Shown: positions 23,060 to 33,658, counted from the stretch's first letter. The stretch: 62,000 bases of DNA from Adiantum capillus-veneris (GCA_014529385.2 CM043945.1:155316741-155378740), one strand, 5' to 3'. Made by a program: numbers and translations. Notes: generated by a model from the letters alone, not told the origin.

Positions 23060-24448
23060 CTCTGTGACCTTACATTGAATAGATTTCTCAGTCACTCTAC
23101 CTTTTACAACACCTCATCGGGACATTACCCTAAACTATCCCGCGCCGACGCGGGAGTAGTTAGAGCAATGTCCAGCTTGTTGTACATATGTAATTCAAGA
23201 AACTTTTAAGCATGGGGTGTGCGCACCTACATGGTCGGCGGGCTCACTCTGGAGCCATGCCAGGTAATTCTTTCGATAGGCTGAAATCTCAACAGACTAC
23301 ATGCTTGGCCGCTGCCGATTGGGATAAGGATGGAAATGGAGTTCAGTACAGAAGCCAGGCATGCACTCATAGAGGGTAGGAGACAGGTTTTCGGGTGACC
23401 TACCCTAGGTTATAGGTGCATGCAGAGATGGCTTGCACTACAGTTGGGCAGGTCTAGCGTATTCAGGAGTGGGGCATTAGACTTTTTGAGAGAGGATATG
23501 GGCGAGAGACTCACTTAACTACTCATCGCTTTCAATACTCCTGAGGAGGCGAGGCAGGTCATAGCTGCAAGGAACATGGGCTAATATCACTGTTTTGATA
23601 ATGTGGATCATGCCATAACTCCTTCCGCGTCGACGCGGTATGTTTTAGGGTCGTGCCCCGAATTGAGAGGAGAAGCAAAGGTGTGCATGGATTCCCTCTA
23701 GCAACTGCAAAATCAAGTGTAGGGATTTGTAGGAAAGTACCCAGGATCATGCCATAACTCCTTCCTTGTCGACGTGATATGATTTAGGGTCATGCCTCAG
23801 ATTGAGGAGAAGCAAAGGTGTCCCTCCAGCAAATGCAAACTCAAGTGTAGGATTTGTAAGAAGTACCCGGATTGAGAAGAGCAATACTGTAGGGCTCTAA
23901 GCATACGAAAACAAGCTCCTTTGGGACTCTTTCCTAATACCTTCCGTGCCGACACGGTATGGTTTAGGAGTGTGCCCTGAATAGAGAAGAGCAAGCTCCT
24001 TTGGGACTCTTTCCTAATACCTTCCATGTCGATGTGGTATGATTTAGGAGTGTGATTTGGGTTCCTCAATTTCATACCATGGTTCTGAAGGATCGCTTTT
24101 TTTGGCGCACATAATAATGTTTTGTTGCCTACTACTTGGGCACCATGCATGTGCTCATGCAAAGCATGACTGAAGCCATGCAAAAAAGGATGGATGCGGG
24201 GCTGAAGATGGGTGTGGGAAGCATGGGTCCTTACACATAAGTAAGGAATTCAGAAGCCAAAGAACGTGGGAGTGGCCGCTTGCGTTGAGGAGGGGCCATG
24301 ACGGATCTACACAAAATTGACCAAGACCTAGTAGAGCCTAAAGCGTGTTTTTTGCTTTTGCAACACATGGGGGAGTGCAATGATGTGCGAAGTGTCTATC
24401 TCACTCTCTTTCTTATGTTGGTTTCTGCCATTGCTGGTTGTAGCAGTA

Positions 24449-24740
24449 GGGGCCCTTGAGTTCATACTCAAAGGGCCATTACCCTAAAAGTGGCCAGGCA
24501 GTTAGACAATTGTTCCCACTCATGCACTTTGCGGCAAGTCTCCAATGCTTGGCAAGGCCTTCAAGCCCTATACTATCCCACCAACCAGCAGTTGGGGCCC
24601 CTAAGCTCATACTCAAAGGGCCATTACCCTAAAAGTGGCCAGGCAATTAGGAAATTGTTCCCACTCACACACTTTGCAGAAAGTCTCCAATGCTTTTCAA
24701 GGCCGTCAATCCCTACACCTATAGGGGTTGAGACCCATAT
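24449..24740. repeat. Two-copy tandem duplication, about 145-bp unit
   Basis: GGGGCCC...CTCATACTCAAAGGGCC occurs at 24449 and 24594. Following blocks also recur in order: AAAAGTGGCCAGGCA, TTGTTCCCACTCA, AAGTCTCCAATGCTT and CAAGGCC. Confidence 0.85.
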
Positions 24741-24999
24741 CCCACTAACCAGTAAAAAGACAAAAATACAAACAAAATTTTCTAGCAACGTTCTGAATTT
24801 TCTCAACAAGCTTCAAAGCATGTCTTTGTATTCACAATGTTTCAACAATGTGGCCATATGGATGGATGATGATACAAAGAGGGTTTTAAAAAAGCAGCAC
24901 ATTGTAATCATGAAATCAATTTTCAACATTCAATAAATTGATAGAACTAAATTAGGTAATTCCATTAGTTATTGATATGTCATCGATCTCGGAGCAAGG

Positions 25000-25004
25000 C
25001 TTAT
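25000..25004 (+). repeat. Left target-site duplication of the copia element
   Basis: CTTAT directly precedes the copia 5' LTR and is repeated at 39752-39756, directly after its 3' LTR. A 5-bp duplication is standard for LTR retrotransposons. Confidence 0.92.
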
Positions 25005-25574
25005 TGTTAAGTATGGAGCCTTATTTACCCTTGTAATTTTCTGTGGTGAAAGCGCACATTTGTAAGGCCCCCATTATGAGGAGAAGCCATCGTGCGTGAA
25101 GGAAAATCACTCACCGGAAACCAAAATTTTAACGGACAAGAATCAGGGGCAACTTTAGAGGCGTCGGGGACGGAGGCCCCCGATACTTTTTTTTCACCGG
25201 AATATTATGGCCGGCCGGCAGCCGGAAAGTGGTCGGAAAACAACCGGTCGGTTGGCCGGTGGCCGGTAGTCAATGGCCGATGGCCGGTGGTCGAAAGTCA
25301 ATGGCCGGTGGCCGAATTCAAAAGCGGACTTGTCTTCTCAAGGGAGGCCACACATGGGCGGATTGGAGGGTCCGATTTGGACTTATTCGCACAAGGGCGG
25401 CTACACATGGCTGTCTCTCATAAGAGAGGGCAGCCCTTTTGGCCTATAAAAGGAGGCCATTTCTACACACATTTCATAGTGTGAAGTTGATGCAACAAGG
25501 TGAGTGTGAGGTGGTGAGAGTGAAGCAAGGCGGGAGCTCTATCAAGGGTTTAATCCCTTTGTAAACTACTTCTT
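25005..25574 (+). repeat. Copia 5' LTR, first part
   Basis: Starts TGTTAAGTATGGAGCC. It contains a GC-rich minisatellite of GGCCGGTGGCCG-like units (about 25200-25320). It is interrupted after 25574 by gypsy G and resumes at 34760. Confidence 0.93.
25444..25453 (+). promoter_or_regulatory. TATA box of the copia 5' LTR
   Basis: CTATAAAAGG lies about 130 bp before the point where gypsy G interrupts the LTR. The 3' LTR copy reads CTATTAAAGG, so it is altered there. Because gypsy G lies between this TATA box and gag, transcription from here must cross the nested element. Confidence 0.6.
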
Positions 25575-26182
25575 TGTAAGGTCTCTACTTTCAAATTGCA
25601 CACAAGTTCTATTACGCATTTGTATTTTTTTGAACCATCACTCCTTATTTAAGATATTCGAGTTCAAATTATGAATCGTAGGTTGAGAAAACCTAGAAAT
25701 TAAAATTTACGCTACAAAATTCTGACATGTTTAGCTATATGAATCACTAACTTATTGCAAGACTTATTTACTGATTGTAGAATTTTCTTTTACTACTGTA
25801 AAGTTAATATAAGACTGTAAAGTTTAACTTAAAAATGTAAAGTAAATTATCATTAAGAAAATAAATAAAATAATTATAAAGACAAAAGAATACACAGGGA
25901 TGACAAATGAAGACACATGGATCACATAGGAGGGGACAAAGTGGGACACACTGTCACATGAAAAAGGAGAGGCTACTCTTGACTAATCTTAATGAGGGGG
26001 GGCCTGTGTGGCCTTATCTTTTGATGATAATGACAAAGTGGTTAAGCTCATGGGTACCACAAGGTTACCAAAAACGCGGGTATGATTTTTGGGAAAATAA
26101 TAATTAAAAAAAATATTTTTTTGAAAAAAATATTAAAAAAATAATTTTTTTTGAAAAAAAAGTTGGATGTTTTCTTTTTTGC

Positions 26183-26190
26183 TATAAATA
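26183..26190 (+). promoter_or_regulatory. TATA box of the gypsy G 5' LTR
   Basis: TATAAATA, followed about 30 bp on by the likely start region CACTTTAGAC. The same box is kept at 34249-34256 in the 3' LTR. Confidence 0.65.
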
Positions 26191-26329
26191 GAGCATCCAT
26201 GCTCACACTTTAGACATAGAGATTGCCTCTATAGCGCTCACAAAGTGCTGCCACTTCTCTTAGAGAGAAGACGTCCACAAACCACTAAGAGAGCAAAAAC
26301 TCTAGTGGACTAATAAGGTGTGTATTAAT

Positions 26330-26890
26330 TGAGCATTCAATTAGTTTTAAGAAGGATATGTGTGTATGTGTGCTATCTCCTACTCTAATCTCTCTAATAG
26401 ATTAGTAAGATTCAATTAGATGTGTGTGTGTGTGTGTGTGTGTGCTATCTTTTACTCTAATCTCTCTAATAGATTAGTAAGATTCAATTAGCTATGTGTA
26501 TGTGTGCTATCTCTTACTCTAATCTCTAATGGATTAGTAAGATTCAATTAGTTATGTGTGTGTGTGTGTGTGCTATCTTTTACTCTAATCTTTCTAATAG
26601 ATTAGTAAGATTCAATTAGTTATGTGTGTGTGTGTGTGTGCTATCTATTACTCTAATCTTCTAATAGATTAGTAAGATTCAATTAGCTTTAAGAAGGATA
26701 TGTGTGTGTGTGTGTGTTATCTTTCACTCTAATCTCTCTAATAGATTGGTGAGATTCAATTATCTTTAGAAAAGTATGTGTGTATGTTCTCTTTTACTCT
26801 AATCTTTCTAATGGATAGTAAGATTCAATTAACTTTAGAAACGATGTGTGTGTATGTTTTCTCTTACTCTAATCTCTCTAAGTATACCTA
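26330..26890 (+). repeat. Tandem array, about 8 units of 60-75 bp
   Basis: The unit has TACTCTAATCTCTCTAATAG, ATTAGTAAGATTCAATTAG and a TGTGTG run of variable length. ACTCTAATC recurs near 26381, 26453, 26515, 26581, 26649, 26729, 26797 and 26865. It lies downstream of the TATA box, so it would be in the transcribed leader. Absent from the 3' LTR. Confidence 0.85.
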
Positions 26891-27335
26891 CTCTCTCTAG
26901 TTAGTACATCTTCACTATCAACTTATATATTGTTAATTGAAAGTTAATACATAAGAGAACTCATCATATTCTTATTATACATGATGAAATTCTCATTCAC
27001 CAATGTTATTGTCAATTAGGTTAAATAGAATTTTAAATAATACTAAAAATTGATTTAGTTGAAGTATAGAATTGAAGTTAGAATTGGATTCGAAATGTCA
27101 TGCATAAAAGTAATGCATTCCTAAACTTTCACTCATAATTTACACACTTAATTTTTGATTAATTAAGATTAGCAAATATTTGATGTATAGAAATTGGATG
27201 TAGAACAACAACACTAAGTGTGAATCCGAGTTGGCGAGGGTTCAAATTACAGACTCTCTTTGAAAACAAGGAGATTACTAGGAAAATTGACCAATTTAAA
27301 GTTCTAAGTGTATAACATAAGTGTAGTGCAAAAAA

Positions 27336-27458
27336 ATGGCTCCAAAGCGTGCTCGAACACAAGGCACTAATGATCATGAAGCTGGTACAAGTAACGGTGG
27401 AATCCCTGCGGAAAATGCTATGTCTCCACCAATCGGACCAATCGGAGCTATGGTATAG
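27336..27458 (+). pseudogene. Gag-like N-terminus inside the gypsy G 5' LTR
   Basis: An ATG frame starting M-A-P-K-R-A-R-T-Q-G and continuing with an Asn/Gly/Pro-rich stretch to a TAG at 27456. Short basic starts of this kind are common in plant gypsy Gag proteins. It lies upstream of the LTR end and PBS, where gag should not be, so it may be captured internal sequence. The gag resemblance is by composition only. Confidence 0.35.
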
Positions 27459-27711
27459 GTTAGTATTGCAGTTTCAAGTTATGCATCATTGCATATGCGA
27501 GACCATAGGAATATATTATTTACCTTATGAAAAAAAAACACGGACCGAAACCACGGGGCTTAACCCCAAGAAACTCGTCATATGTTTGACAAGTAGGAAA
27601 GATTGTCTGGTTAAACTGGTTGCTATAGGAAAGAATGTTTGTCCAAAACCTTCGGTATGGTTTCTCTCAAGTCTCTCTACTTATTAGCGTTGGTATTATG
27701 TGGCAGTTGCC

Positions 27712-27870
27712 GAGGCGTGAGATGACGCCCAGGATGGCACCGCTGATGCTGTGGTGGGAGTACACCCAGATTAGCACAACTCGATACTGCGGTTTTGTTT
27801 CGCCGTGGCGTGAGGATGACGCCCAGATTGGCACCGTTGTTGCTGTGACGGGAGTACGTCCAGATTAGCA
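27712..27870 (+). repeat. Two-copy direct repeat, 93-bp period, in the gypsy G 5' LTR
   Basis: GGCGTGAG(G)ATGACGCCCAG, GGCACCG, GGGAGTAC and CCAGATTAGCACAAC occur in the same order from 27712 and from 27805. GC-rich compared with its surroundings. Confidence 0.85.
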
Positions 27871-28545
27871 CAACGAATACTTGTCGAGCGGTATGGGACG
27901 CTCATGAGGACAAGGGTTTTTATAAATAATGTATATACCGATCGGACATAATAGCGTCAGTAGAGATTCTTGAGTGAACCTAATCCAAGGGTTGTTGGTT
28001 TAAAATTGGACGACTTCTTGTTTGACAATTGTTTGTAATAATTTTTGAAGGGCTGTTTTAACGAACCAGTATCATAAATAAAGTAAAGGAACATGTATGT
28101 TTAAACAGTGTGGTAGTAATTAGATAACAAAAGAAGGGTGAGTGTGGTGTGGAAAGTGGGAGAATGATACCCCGACGGTATCATTCTATGGACGGGTGGA
28201 CCCGATGAGTCGAGTAACTTTCTAGCGCTAGACTTTTTTTTTTTTAAGACATAAATCTTAAAAGAGACAAACCTTGGCGGCTGTGCTTCTGAAACATGGA
28301 GAAAAAAGCGCATAGGTTGGTCACTCTAAGATTTATACTTTTAGGTATAATTGATTATAGATAGTTTTTAGATAGGGTTATGGTGGTCACGCTCCGCCAT
28401 AGCGAGATAGGACCAATCCTTTACTAACGGTTCATGCCCGTGGCTACGTAGTAGCTAAGGCAATGTCCGTTGGTTTTTCTTTCTCACGATTGGAGACCTA
28501 TCAAAGGTACTCCGCTCCTCTCGAAAAGGGGCTGGGACCTCACAC

Positions 28546-28558
28546 TGGTATCAGAGCC
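28546..28558 (+). other. Primer binding site of gypsy G
   Basis: TGGTATCAGAGCC lies one base after the LTR end CCTCACA. It is complementary to initiator tRNA-Met. Confidence 0.9.
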
Positions 28559-28738
28559 TAGGTTAAAGCTTGGGGAGATTTTTAGATTGATGTTTGGATG
28601 TTGAAGGATGCGAATGTTTGAAATAATAGAAGAACCTAGAAAAATTGTTTTGAGTTTTTATATGGTATTGAAGACTGAACTTTCCTGGTACAGGAAAATG
28701 TTCATTTAGCCTACCAGAAATTGCAGGTGTTCACCATC

Positions 28739-29179
28739 ATGTTTGAAAATGCATGTCAATCACCAAATTATCAGCTTCGAAAAAGGGTGATGATGATTTT
28801 GGATAGGATGTTTGCACCACCTATTCCAAGGGTGCATAGAGGATGGGATATCAACTGGAGTCCATCTGGAGGAATCTATACCATAGATGCTGACAAGATA
28901 TGGTGCATGGATACCAACCTTAAGAAACTTCGATGGGCAGAGGAGTTAAAAGTCATCGAAATGTATCTTTTCCTTGGTACTAAGAATCCGGATGCTACCA
29001 TTACCTTGGGAGGAGAAAAGATATCTCAGACTCAATGGGTCTATAACCAAGTTACAAAAGTTATCCATGGTGGTGGGATTCGACCCATATGTGTATCTCG
29101 TAGCTTTCAAGGGTCAAAAGAAACTTATTGTTTTGATCCTTTAGCCTATCCTTTTGTAGTCACTAAACTCAAAATATAG
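28739..29179 (+). CDS. Unrecognised 146-codon ORF between PBS and gag of gypsy G
   Basis: Not recognised. The frame opens after a TGA at about 28674; first ATG at 28739, stop TAG 29177-29179. Composition is normal and soluble-looking, with no membrane segment or low complexity; several Trp and Cys residues (W-D-I-N-W, I-W-C-M-D) suggest a folded domain. It shows none of the Gag, protease or RT motifs. TTGCAG just upstream (28721-28726) resembles a splice acceptor, and ATAAATAAAG about 60 bp after the stop resembles a polyadenylation signal, as if a last exon had been captured. It may instead be an extra leader ORF of this element family. Function unknown. Confidence 0.5.
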   Translation: MFENACQSPNYQLRKRVMMILDRMFAPPIPRVHRGWDINWSPSGGIYTIDADKIWCMDTNLKKLRWAEELKVIEMYLFLGTKNPDATITLGGEKISQTQWVYNQVTKVIHGGGIRPICVSRSFQGSKETYCFDPLAYPFVVTKLKI

Positions 29180-29389
29180 AGAGATTATAATCCTTGTACC
29201 TAAAGACTACCAACCTTGGTAGCAAATAATATGTGTATAAATAAAGTTTGGATTAATATTATCTTTTGTTTGTATTATTTTCTGATCAAGTCTTACCTTA
29301 AAATGGATTAAAGTTAGAGTATCCAATAAAGTTTCACTTAATCTATATTGCACAGAGTGCGGTGTACACATCTCTTCAAGAGAAAAAGC

Positions 29390-30165
29390 TACTTCTCAAG
29401 CAAAGCTACTTCTCAAGCAAGCTAAACTTCCCTCTTTCAAAGGGGAAGGAGCCCTAGTTGAGCGCGATGCTGAAGTGTGGCTCGAACAGATGGAGGATTA
29501 TTTTGTTGTTGCTGATACTACTCCCGATAACCAAGCAATGTTGGCTATGTTTCGTCTCACGGGGGATGCCAAGCTTTGGTGGAAACAACACTGCAAAGAT
29601 AATCAAGTAGCTCAAAACACTCAAACTTGGGAAGACATTAAGTATGCTGTCAAAGGACGTTATCTTCCACCTGCACACGAATCCCTTAAGATGAATGAAT
29701 TCTTCAACTTACGTCAGTTTCACCTTACAGTGGAAGAATACTACTCCAAATTTGTAACTCTTAGGCGCTATGCTCCGCCAATGATCGCATATCAACAAGT
29801 AGCCCATTTCTGCCAAGGGCTAAATGCTCCTTTAAATACTCGTCTAGAAGCCATGAGGCTTGAAAATTTGCAAGATGCTCTTTTAAGAGCTAAACCCTTA
29901 GCTAAAGAGATGTCAAACTCTCAAAGGGTACGAAATGAAAATTTAAGGAATGCTGGAAGGAGAGGACGGCCTATGATGTAGGACCAAAGGCAAGTTCACC
30001 CAGTTCACCAAACTCATCCAATAGTTGCAGCTTCAGCAAATGGAGCTCAAAATGCAGATCTTAGATGCTATGAATGCAACGAGCTAGGACATTTCAGGAA
30101 TGTATGTCCTAGGCGAGTCTCCGCAACAAATACACCTACTCGAGCTAGAGGACGAGGACAAATAA
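29390..30165 (+). pseudogene. Gypsy G gag with zinc knuckle, one stop
   Basis: Gag capsid protein. It begins within a frame open from about 29390 and has L-P-S-F-K-G-E-G, W-L-E-Q-M-E-D-Y-F, F-R-L-T-G-D-A-K-L-W-W and F-N-L-R-Q-F-H-L-T-V-E-E-Y, the Retrotrans_gag pattern. A CCHC knuckle C-Y-E-C-N-E-L-G-H-F-R-N-V-C lies at about 30071-30113. A TAG at 29979-29981 separates the capsid part from the knuckle in the same frame. The start codon is uncertain. Confidence 0.85.
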
Positions 30166-30171
30166 TAAATC

Positions 30172-32240
30172 GTGGAGGAAGAAATGGAGGACGAGGTCGA
30201 GGGTGCGGAATGGCTCAGAGTCAATGCTATCATAGGAGAACCAACATTGGGAGAAGAACAAGAGGAAAGAGCAACTCTACATGCTGCAATTGATAACCCA
30301 AGAGCAAGACAACAATATGCTGTCATTCAAACACCTGCAAATCACCAAGGTGAAAAATTTGAGCTTCTTATTGATTGTGGTAGTACTCATTCTTTCTTGT
30401 CACCTAAATGTTTAAGGAGGTTAGGACTTAATCAACACCCTGCAAGAAAGATGAGAGTTGAATTAGCCAATGGAAAGGAGGTGTTATCTCAGTACACTGT
30501 AGGAAAAATAGATTTCAAGTTGGGAGAATACTCTACTTCTGCTACTTTTCGAACCTTACCCATAGGAATCTATGACGGAATTCTTGGAATGGATTGGTTA
30601 GCCAGTCATAATGCCAATATCCATTGTGCCCAAGGAAGTGTTACTTTTGTGGACAACCAAGGTCGAGAAGTCACTATTCAAGGCCAGAATGGACGACCAA
30701 AAGCTTACTTGGTCAAAGCTAATTGTCTTTTGAAAGGGTTACTCAAGGGTCAACAAATTTTTGTAGTCAAGCTAAACAAAGTAGAAAAATCTTCTTCCAA
30801 CCCTGAACCAATGTGGCTAGAAGAATTTTCGGATGTTTTCCCCAGTGAACTTTCTGAACTACCACCACCTAGGGAGGTAGACCATGAAATCAAAATTTTT
30901 CCAGGTAGTGAACCAATCTCAAGAGCGCCGTACAAGATGTCACTTCCAGAGGCTATAGAACTCAAGGAGCAGCTCAAGCAGTTGATTGAGAAAGGGTTTA
31001 TCCGACCTAGTACATCTCCATGGGGTGCACCTGTTCTCTTCCAAAAGAAAAAGGATGGCTCTCTTCGACATTGCATAGATTATAGGGGATTAAATCAGGT
31101 TACCATCAAGAATAAATATCCAATTCCTTGTATTGATGAGATGCTGGACAGATTACATGGAGCCAAAATATTCACAAAGATCGACCTTCGATCTGGCTAT
31201 CATTAAATTCGAATCCAGAAGGCTGATATCTCCAAAACAGCTTTCAACACTCGTTATGGTCATTACGAATTTACAGTGATGGCTTTCGGACTTACGAATG
31301 CTCCTGCAACTTTCAATCGTCTGATGCACGATATCTTTAGAGAATTCTTGGATGATTTTGTCCTAGTATTCTTTGACGATATCTTAATTTATTCCAAATC
31401 AGAGGAAGAGCATGAAGGACATGTTAGGAAAGTGTTAGAGCTTTTACGCCGAAATAAGCTGTATGCAAAGAAAAGCAAATGTACCTTCTTTACCCCTAAG
31501 GTCTGTTACTTAGGGTTTATCATTTCACCTGAAGGAGTCTCTGTTGACCCTGACAAAGTCAAAGATATTGTGGAATGGCCTCAACCCACTTCACAAACCG
31601 AAGTCAGAGGGTTCTTAGGTATCACAGGGTGGTACAGGATCTTTGTAAAGGACTATGCTCTTAAAGCTGCACCACTAACTGACTTGCTAAAGAAAGGAGC
31701 TACGATACTTTGGGAAGAAAAACATGAATCTTGCTTCAAACAGCTGAAGGAGTATCTTGCTTCAGAACCTCTTTTAAAACTTCCAGATTTCACCCAAGAA
31801 TTCAAGGTGATCACAGATGCTAGTAACCTTGCATTAGGAGGAGTCCTTACTCAAGAAGGAAGGCCTGTAGCTTATACTTCTCGGAAGCTTAGGATTCATG
31901 AAGTGAATTATGCTACACATGATTTAGAATTGCTAGCAGTTATTCATGCTCTCAAGCTATGGAGACATTATCTATTGGGACGCAAATTCCAGTTGGTAAC
32001 AGATCACAAGAGCCTTAAGTGGATTTTTACCCAACCTAACCTTAACATGAGACAAAGGAGATGGATAGAGCTCATGCACGAATATGATTTTGATATTAAA
32101 TTTAGACCAGGTAAGGATAATGTTGTGGAAGATGCCCTAAGCCGTAAAGCTTTTCTGGGGGCAATTTCCATGGCTAACAACCCTATTCTAGACAAGGTCT
32201 TGGATGCGCTGTCAGAGATACAGATTACCAGATGCTTGCT
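30172..32240 (+). pseudogene. Gypsy G protease, RT and RNase H, one nonsense codon
   Basis: Protease: [10 protein letters not shown] near 30367-30399, and I-L-G-M-D-W-L about 70 residues on. [23 protein letters not shown] and the catalytic F-F-D-D-I-L-I-Y-S near 31370-31398. RNase H: V-I-T-D-A-S, T-D-H-K-S-L-K-W and E-D-A-L-S-R. One TAA at 31204-31206 stands where Gln follows G-Y-H in the RTs of A and B; the frame is otherwise open from 30172 to about 32225. A single frameshift at about 32220 then separates RNase H from integrase. Only these two lesions disable it, in line with its youth. Confidence 0.92.
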
Positions 32241-33629
32241 AGTATCCTACGTGAAGAGAGGGTATCATCAAATCAGCCTAAACCTCTACATTATTCCTTA
32301 GAAGATAGGAAAATTTACTATAGGAATCGACTATGCATACCTAAGGATTCTACCCTAAGGAATGCTATCCTATATGAAGCACACGATGGCCCAACTTCAG
32401 GACATCCAGGTTATGCCAAAACCATCAATGCAATTCGCAGAAGTTACTATTGGCAAGGTATGAAGGGTGATGTCCTTCGCTATGTCAAGCAGTGTTTGTC
32501 TTGTCAAAGGATTAAGGCAGAGAGACTAAAGATGCCAGGTAAATTACATCCTTTAGATATTCCCCAAATGAAATGGGAATGTATTAGCATGGACTTTATC
32601 ACCGGGTTTCCTTCTGTCCAAGCTGGATATGATTCAATCATGGTCATAGTCGACCTGCTTACTAAAGTGGCTCACTTAATCCCAGTCAAGACAACCTTTA
32701 CAGCTTCAGATATTGCTCGTCTGTTTGTGAAGGAGGTTTTCAGAATTCATGGTTTACCCAAGAAGATTGTTAGCGATCGTGATGCCAAGTTTACTTCAAA
32801 GTTTTGGGTATCATTGTTTCAAGCTATTGGAACCCAGTTATGTTTTAGTACTGCTTATCATCCTCAAACTGATGGCCAAACTGAAAGAGTTAATCAAGTA
32901 ATTGAAGACATCCTCAGAGCCTACTGCAATAGAGAACCTCGCAAGTGGATTCAATACCTACCGTTGGTAGAGTATGCATGCAATTCCTCTACTCATAGAA
33001 GTATTGGAATGACACCTTTTAACGCTCTTTATGGTCAAGAATGTTTATCACCTCTTAACTTTTCTGACCCCACTATAAGGATAGAAGCCTCAAAGAAAAT
33101 GCTTGAAGAAATGGAAGCTCAAACCAAAGCTATTCGAAGGGATATTCAAGCGGCTCAAGATCGACAAAAGAAGTACGCCGACTTAAAAAGATCTGATCGG
33201 ATTTTCAAAGAAGGTGACAAATTTTTCTTACGAGTAAAGCCCAAAAAGAGCAATCTGTCTCTCGGAAGGTATAAGAAGCTTAGATACCGATATTGTGGAC
33301 CTTACGAAATAATCAAGGTTGTAAGTGATCAAGCTTATAGACTAAAAATCCCTTCTCATCTCAAAGTGCATGATGTATTTCATGTAAGTCTGTTAAAACC
33401 TTATGTATATAACCCTGACCATGTCCTTGATGATGAGCAAATCATTTTACCTGCTCAAGATGTTCTACAACTCCAACCTGATACTATCCTAGAAACTCGA
33501 GAGAGAAAGCTTAGGAATAGATCCATCAAAGAACATCTTATCTTATGGAAAGATTTCCCTATAGAAGATGCTACTTGGGAAGATGAGACATCCCTTCTTA
33601 AGGATTACCCTTCACTGTTCTTGAGATGA
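32232..33629 (+). CDS. Gypsy G integrase with chromo-like tail, open frame
   Basis: About 465 codons open. N-terminal HHCC finger: H-D-G-P-T-S-G-H-P-G then C-L-S-C-Q-R. DDE core: C-I-S-M-D-F-I-T-G (first Asp), I-V-S-D-R-D-A-K-F-T-S (second Asp), T-D-G-Q-T-E-R-V-N (Glu). C-terminal G-P-Y-E-I-I-K module and F-H-V-S-L-L-K-P. Chromodomain-like end: L-I-L-W-K-D-F-P-I-E-D-A-T-W-E. Catalytic residues are all present. It is the 3' part of pol and would need the upstream frame to be expressed; the frame lost register with RNase H near 32220. Confidence 0.92.
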   Translation: MLASILREERVSSNQPKPLHYSLEDRKIYYRNRLCIPKDSTLRNAILYEAHDGPTSGHPGYAKTINAIRRSYYWQGMKGDVLRYVKQCLSCQRIKAERLKMPGKLHPLDIPQMKWECISMDFITGFPSVQAGYDSIMVIVDLLTKVAHLIPVKTTFTASDIARLFVKEVFRIHGLPKKIVSDRDAKFTSKFWVSLFQAIGTQLCFSTAYHPQTDGQTERVNQVIEDILRAYCNREPRKWIQYLPLVEYACNSSTHRSIGMTPFNALYGQECLSPLNFSDPTIRIEASKKMLEEMEAQTKAIRRDIQAAQDRQKKYADLKRSDRIFKEGDKFFLRVKPKKSNLSLGRYKKLRYRYCGPYEIIKVVSDQAYRLKIPSHLKVHDVFHVSLLKPYVYNPDHVLDDEQIILPAQDVLQLQPDTILETRERKLRNRSIKEHLILWKDFPIEDATWEDETSLLKDYPSLFLR

Positions 33630-33645
33630 GGGCATCTCAAATTCT

Positions 33646-33658
33646 AAGTTGGGGAGAT
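33646..33658 (+). other. Polypurine tract of gypsy G
   Basis: AAGTTGGGGAGAT immediately before the 3' LTR start TGTAAGG. A purine-rich G-run here primes plus-strand synthesis. Confidence 0.75.

Larger units (their letters stand above)
21906..24656. repeat. Family of eight GC-centred imperfect palindromes
   Basis: Members: 21906-21953, 23123-23170, 23609-23655, 23748-23794, 23927-23974, 24007-24054, 24477-24512 and 24622-24656. The first six are 47-48 bp, centred on sequences such as CCGCGTCGACGCGG, CCGTGCCGACACGG or CCGCGCCGACGCGG. Their arms carry CCTAA or CATAACT on the left and TTTAGG or TTAGGG on the right. They fall into pairs with matching arms (1+2, 3+4, 5+6). The last two are shorter, centred on TGGCCA, but keep CATTACCCTAA as the left arm. 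Each could form a hairpin. Confidence 0.75.
25575..28544 (+). repeat. Gypsy G 5' LTR, unusually long
   Basis: The 5' block 25575-26265 matches 33659-34334, and the 3' block 28439-28544 matches 34648-34754. The middle 2.17 kb has no counterpart in the 3' LTR. That middle holds a TATA-downstream tandem array (26330-26890), a short gag-like start (27336-27458) and a two-copy 93-bp repeat (27712-27870). PBS follows immediately at 28546. Confidence 0.85.

Noticed and set aside
21906-24656. CRISPR-like array
   Set aside because: The palindromes are unevenly spaced, variable, and in plant DNA without cas genes.
25092-25484. Open frames across the copia LTR (also 39042-39465)
   Set aside because: They lie over a GC-rich minisatellite inside the LTR, upstream of the promoter; the frames in the two LTRs are not kept.
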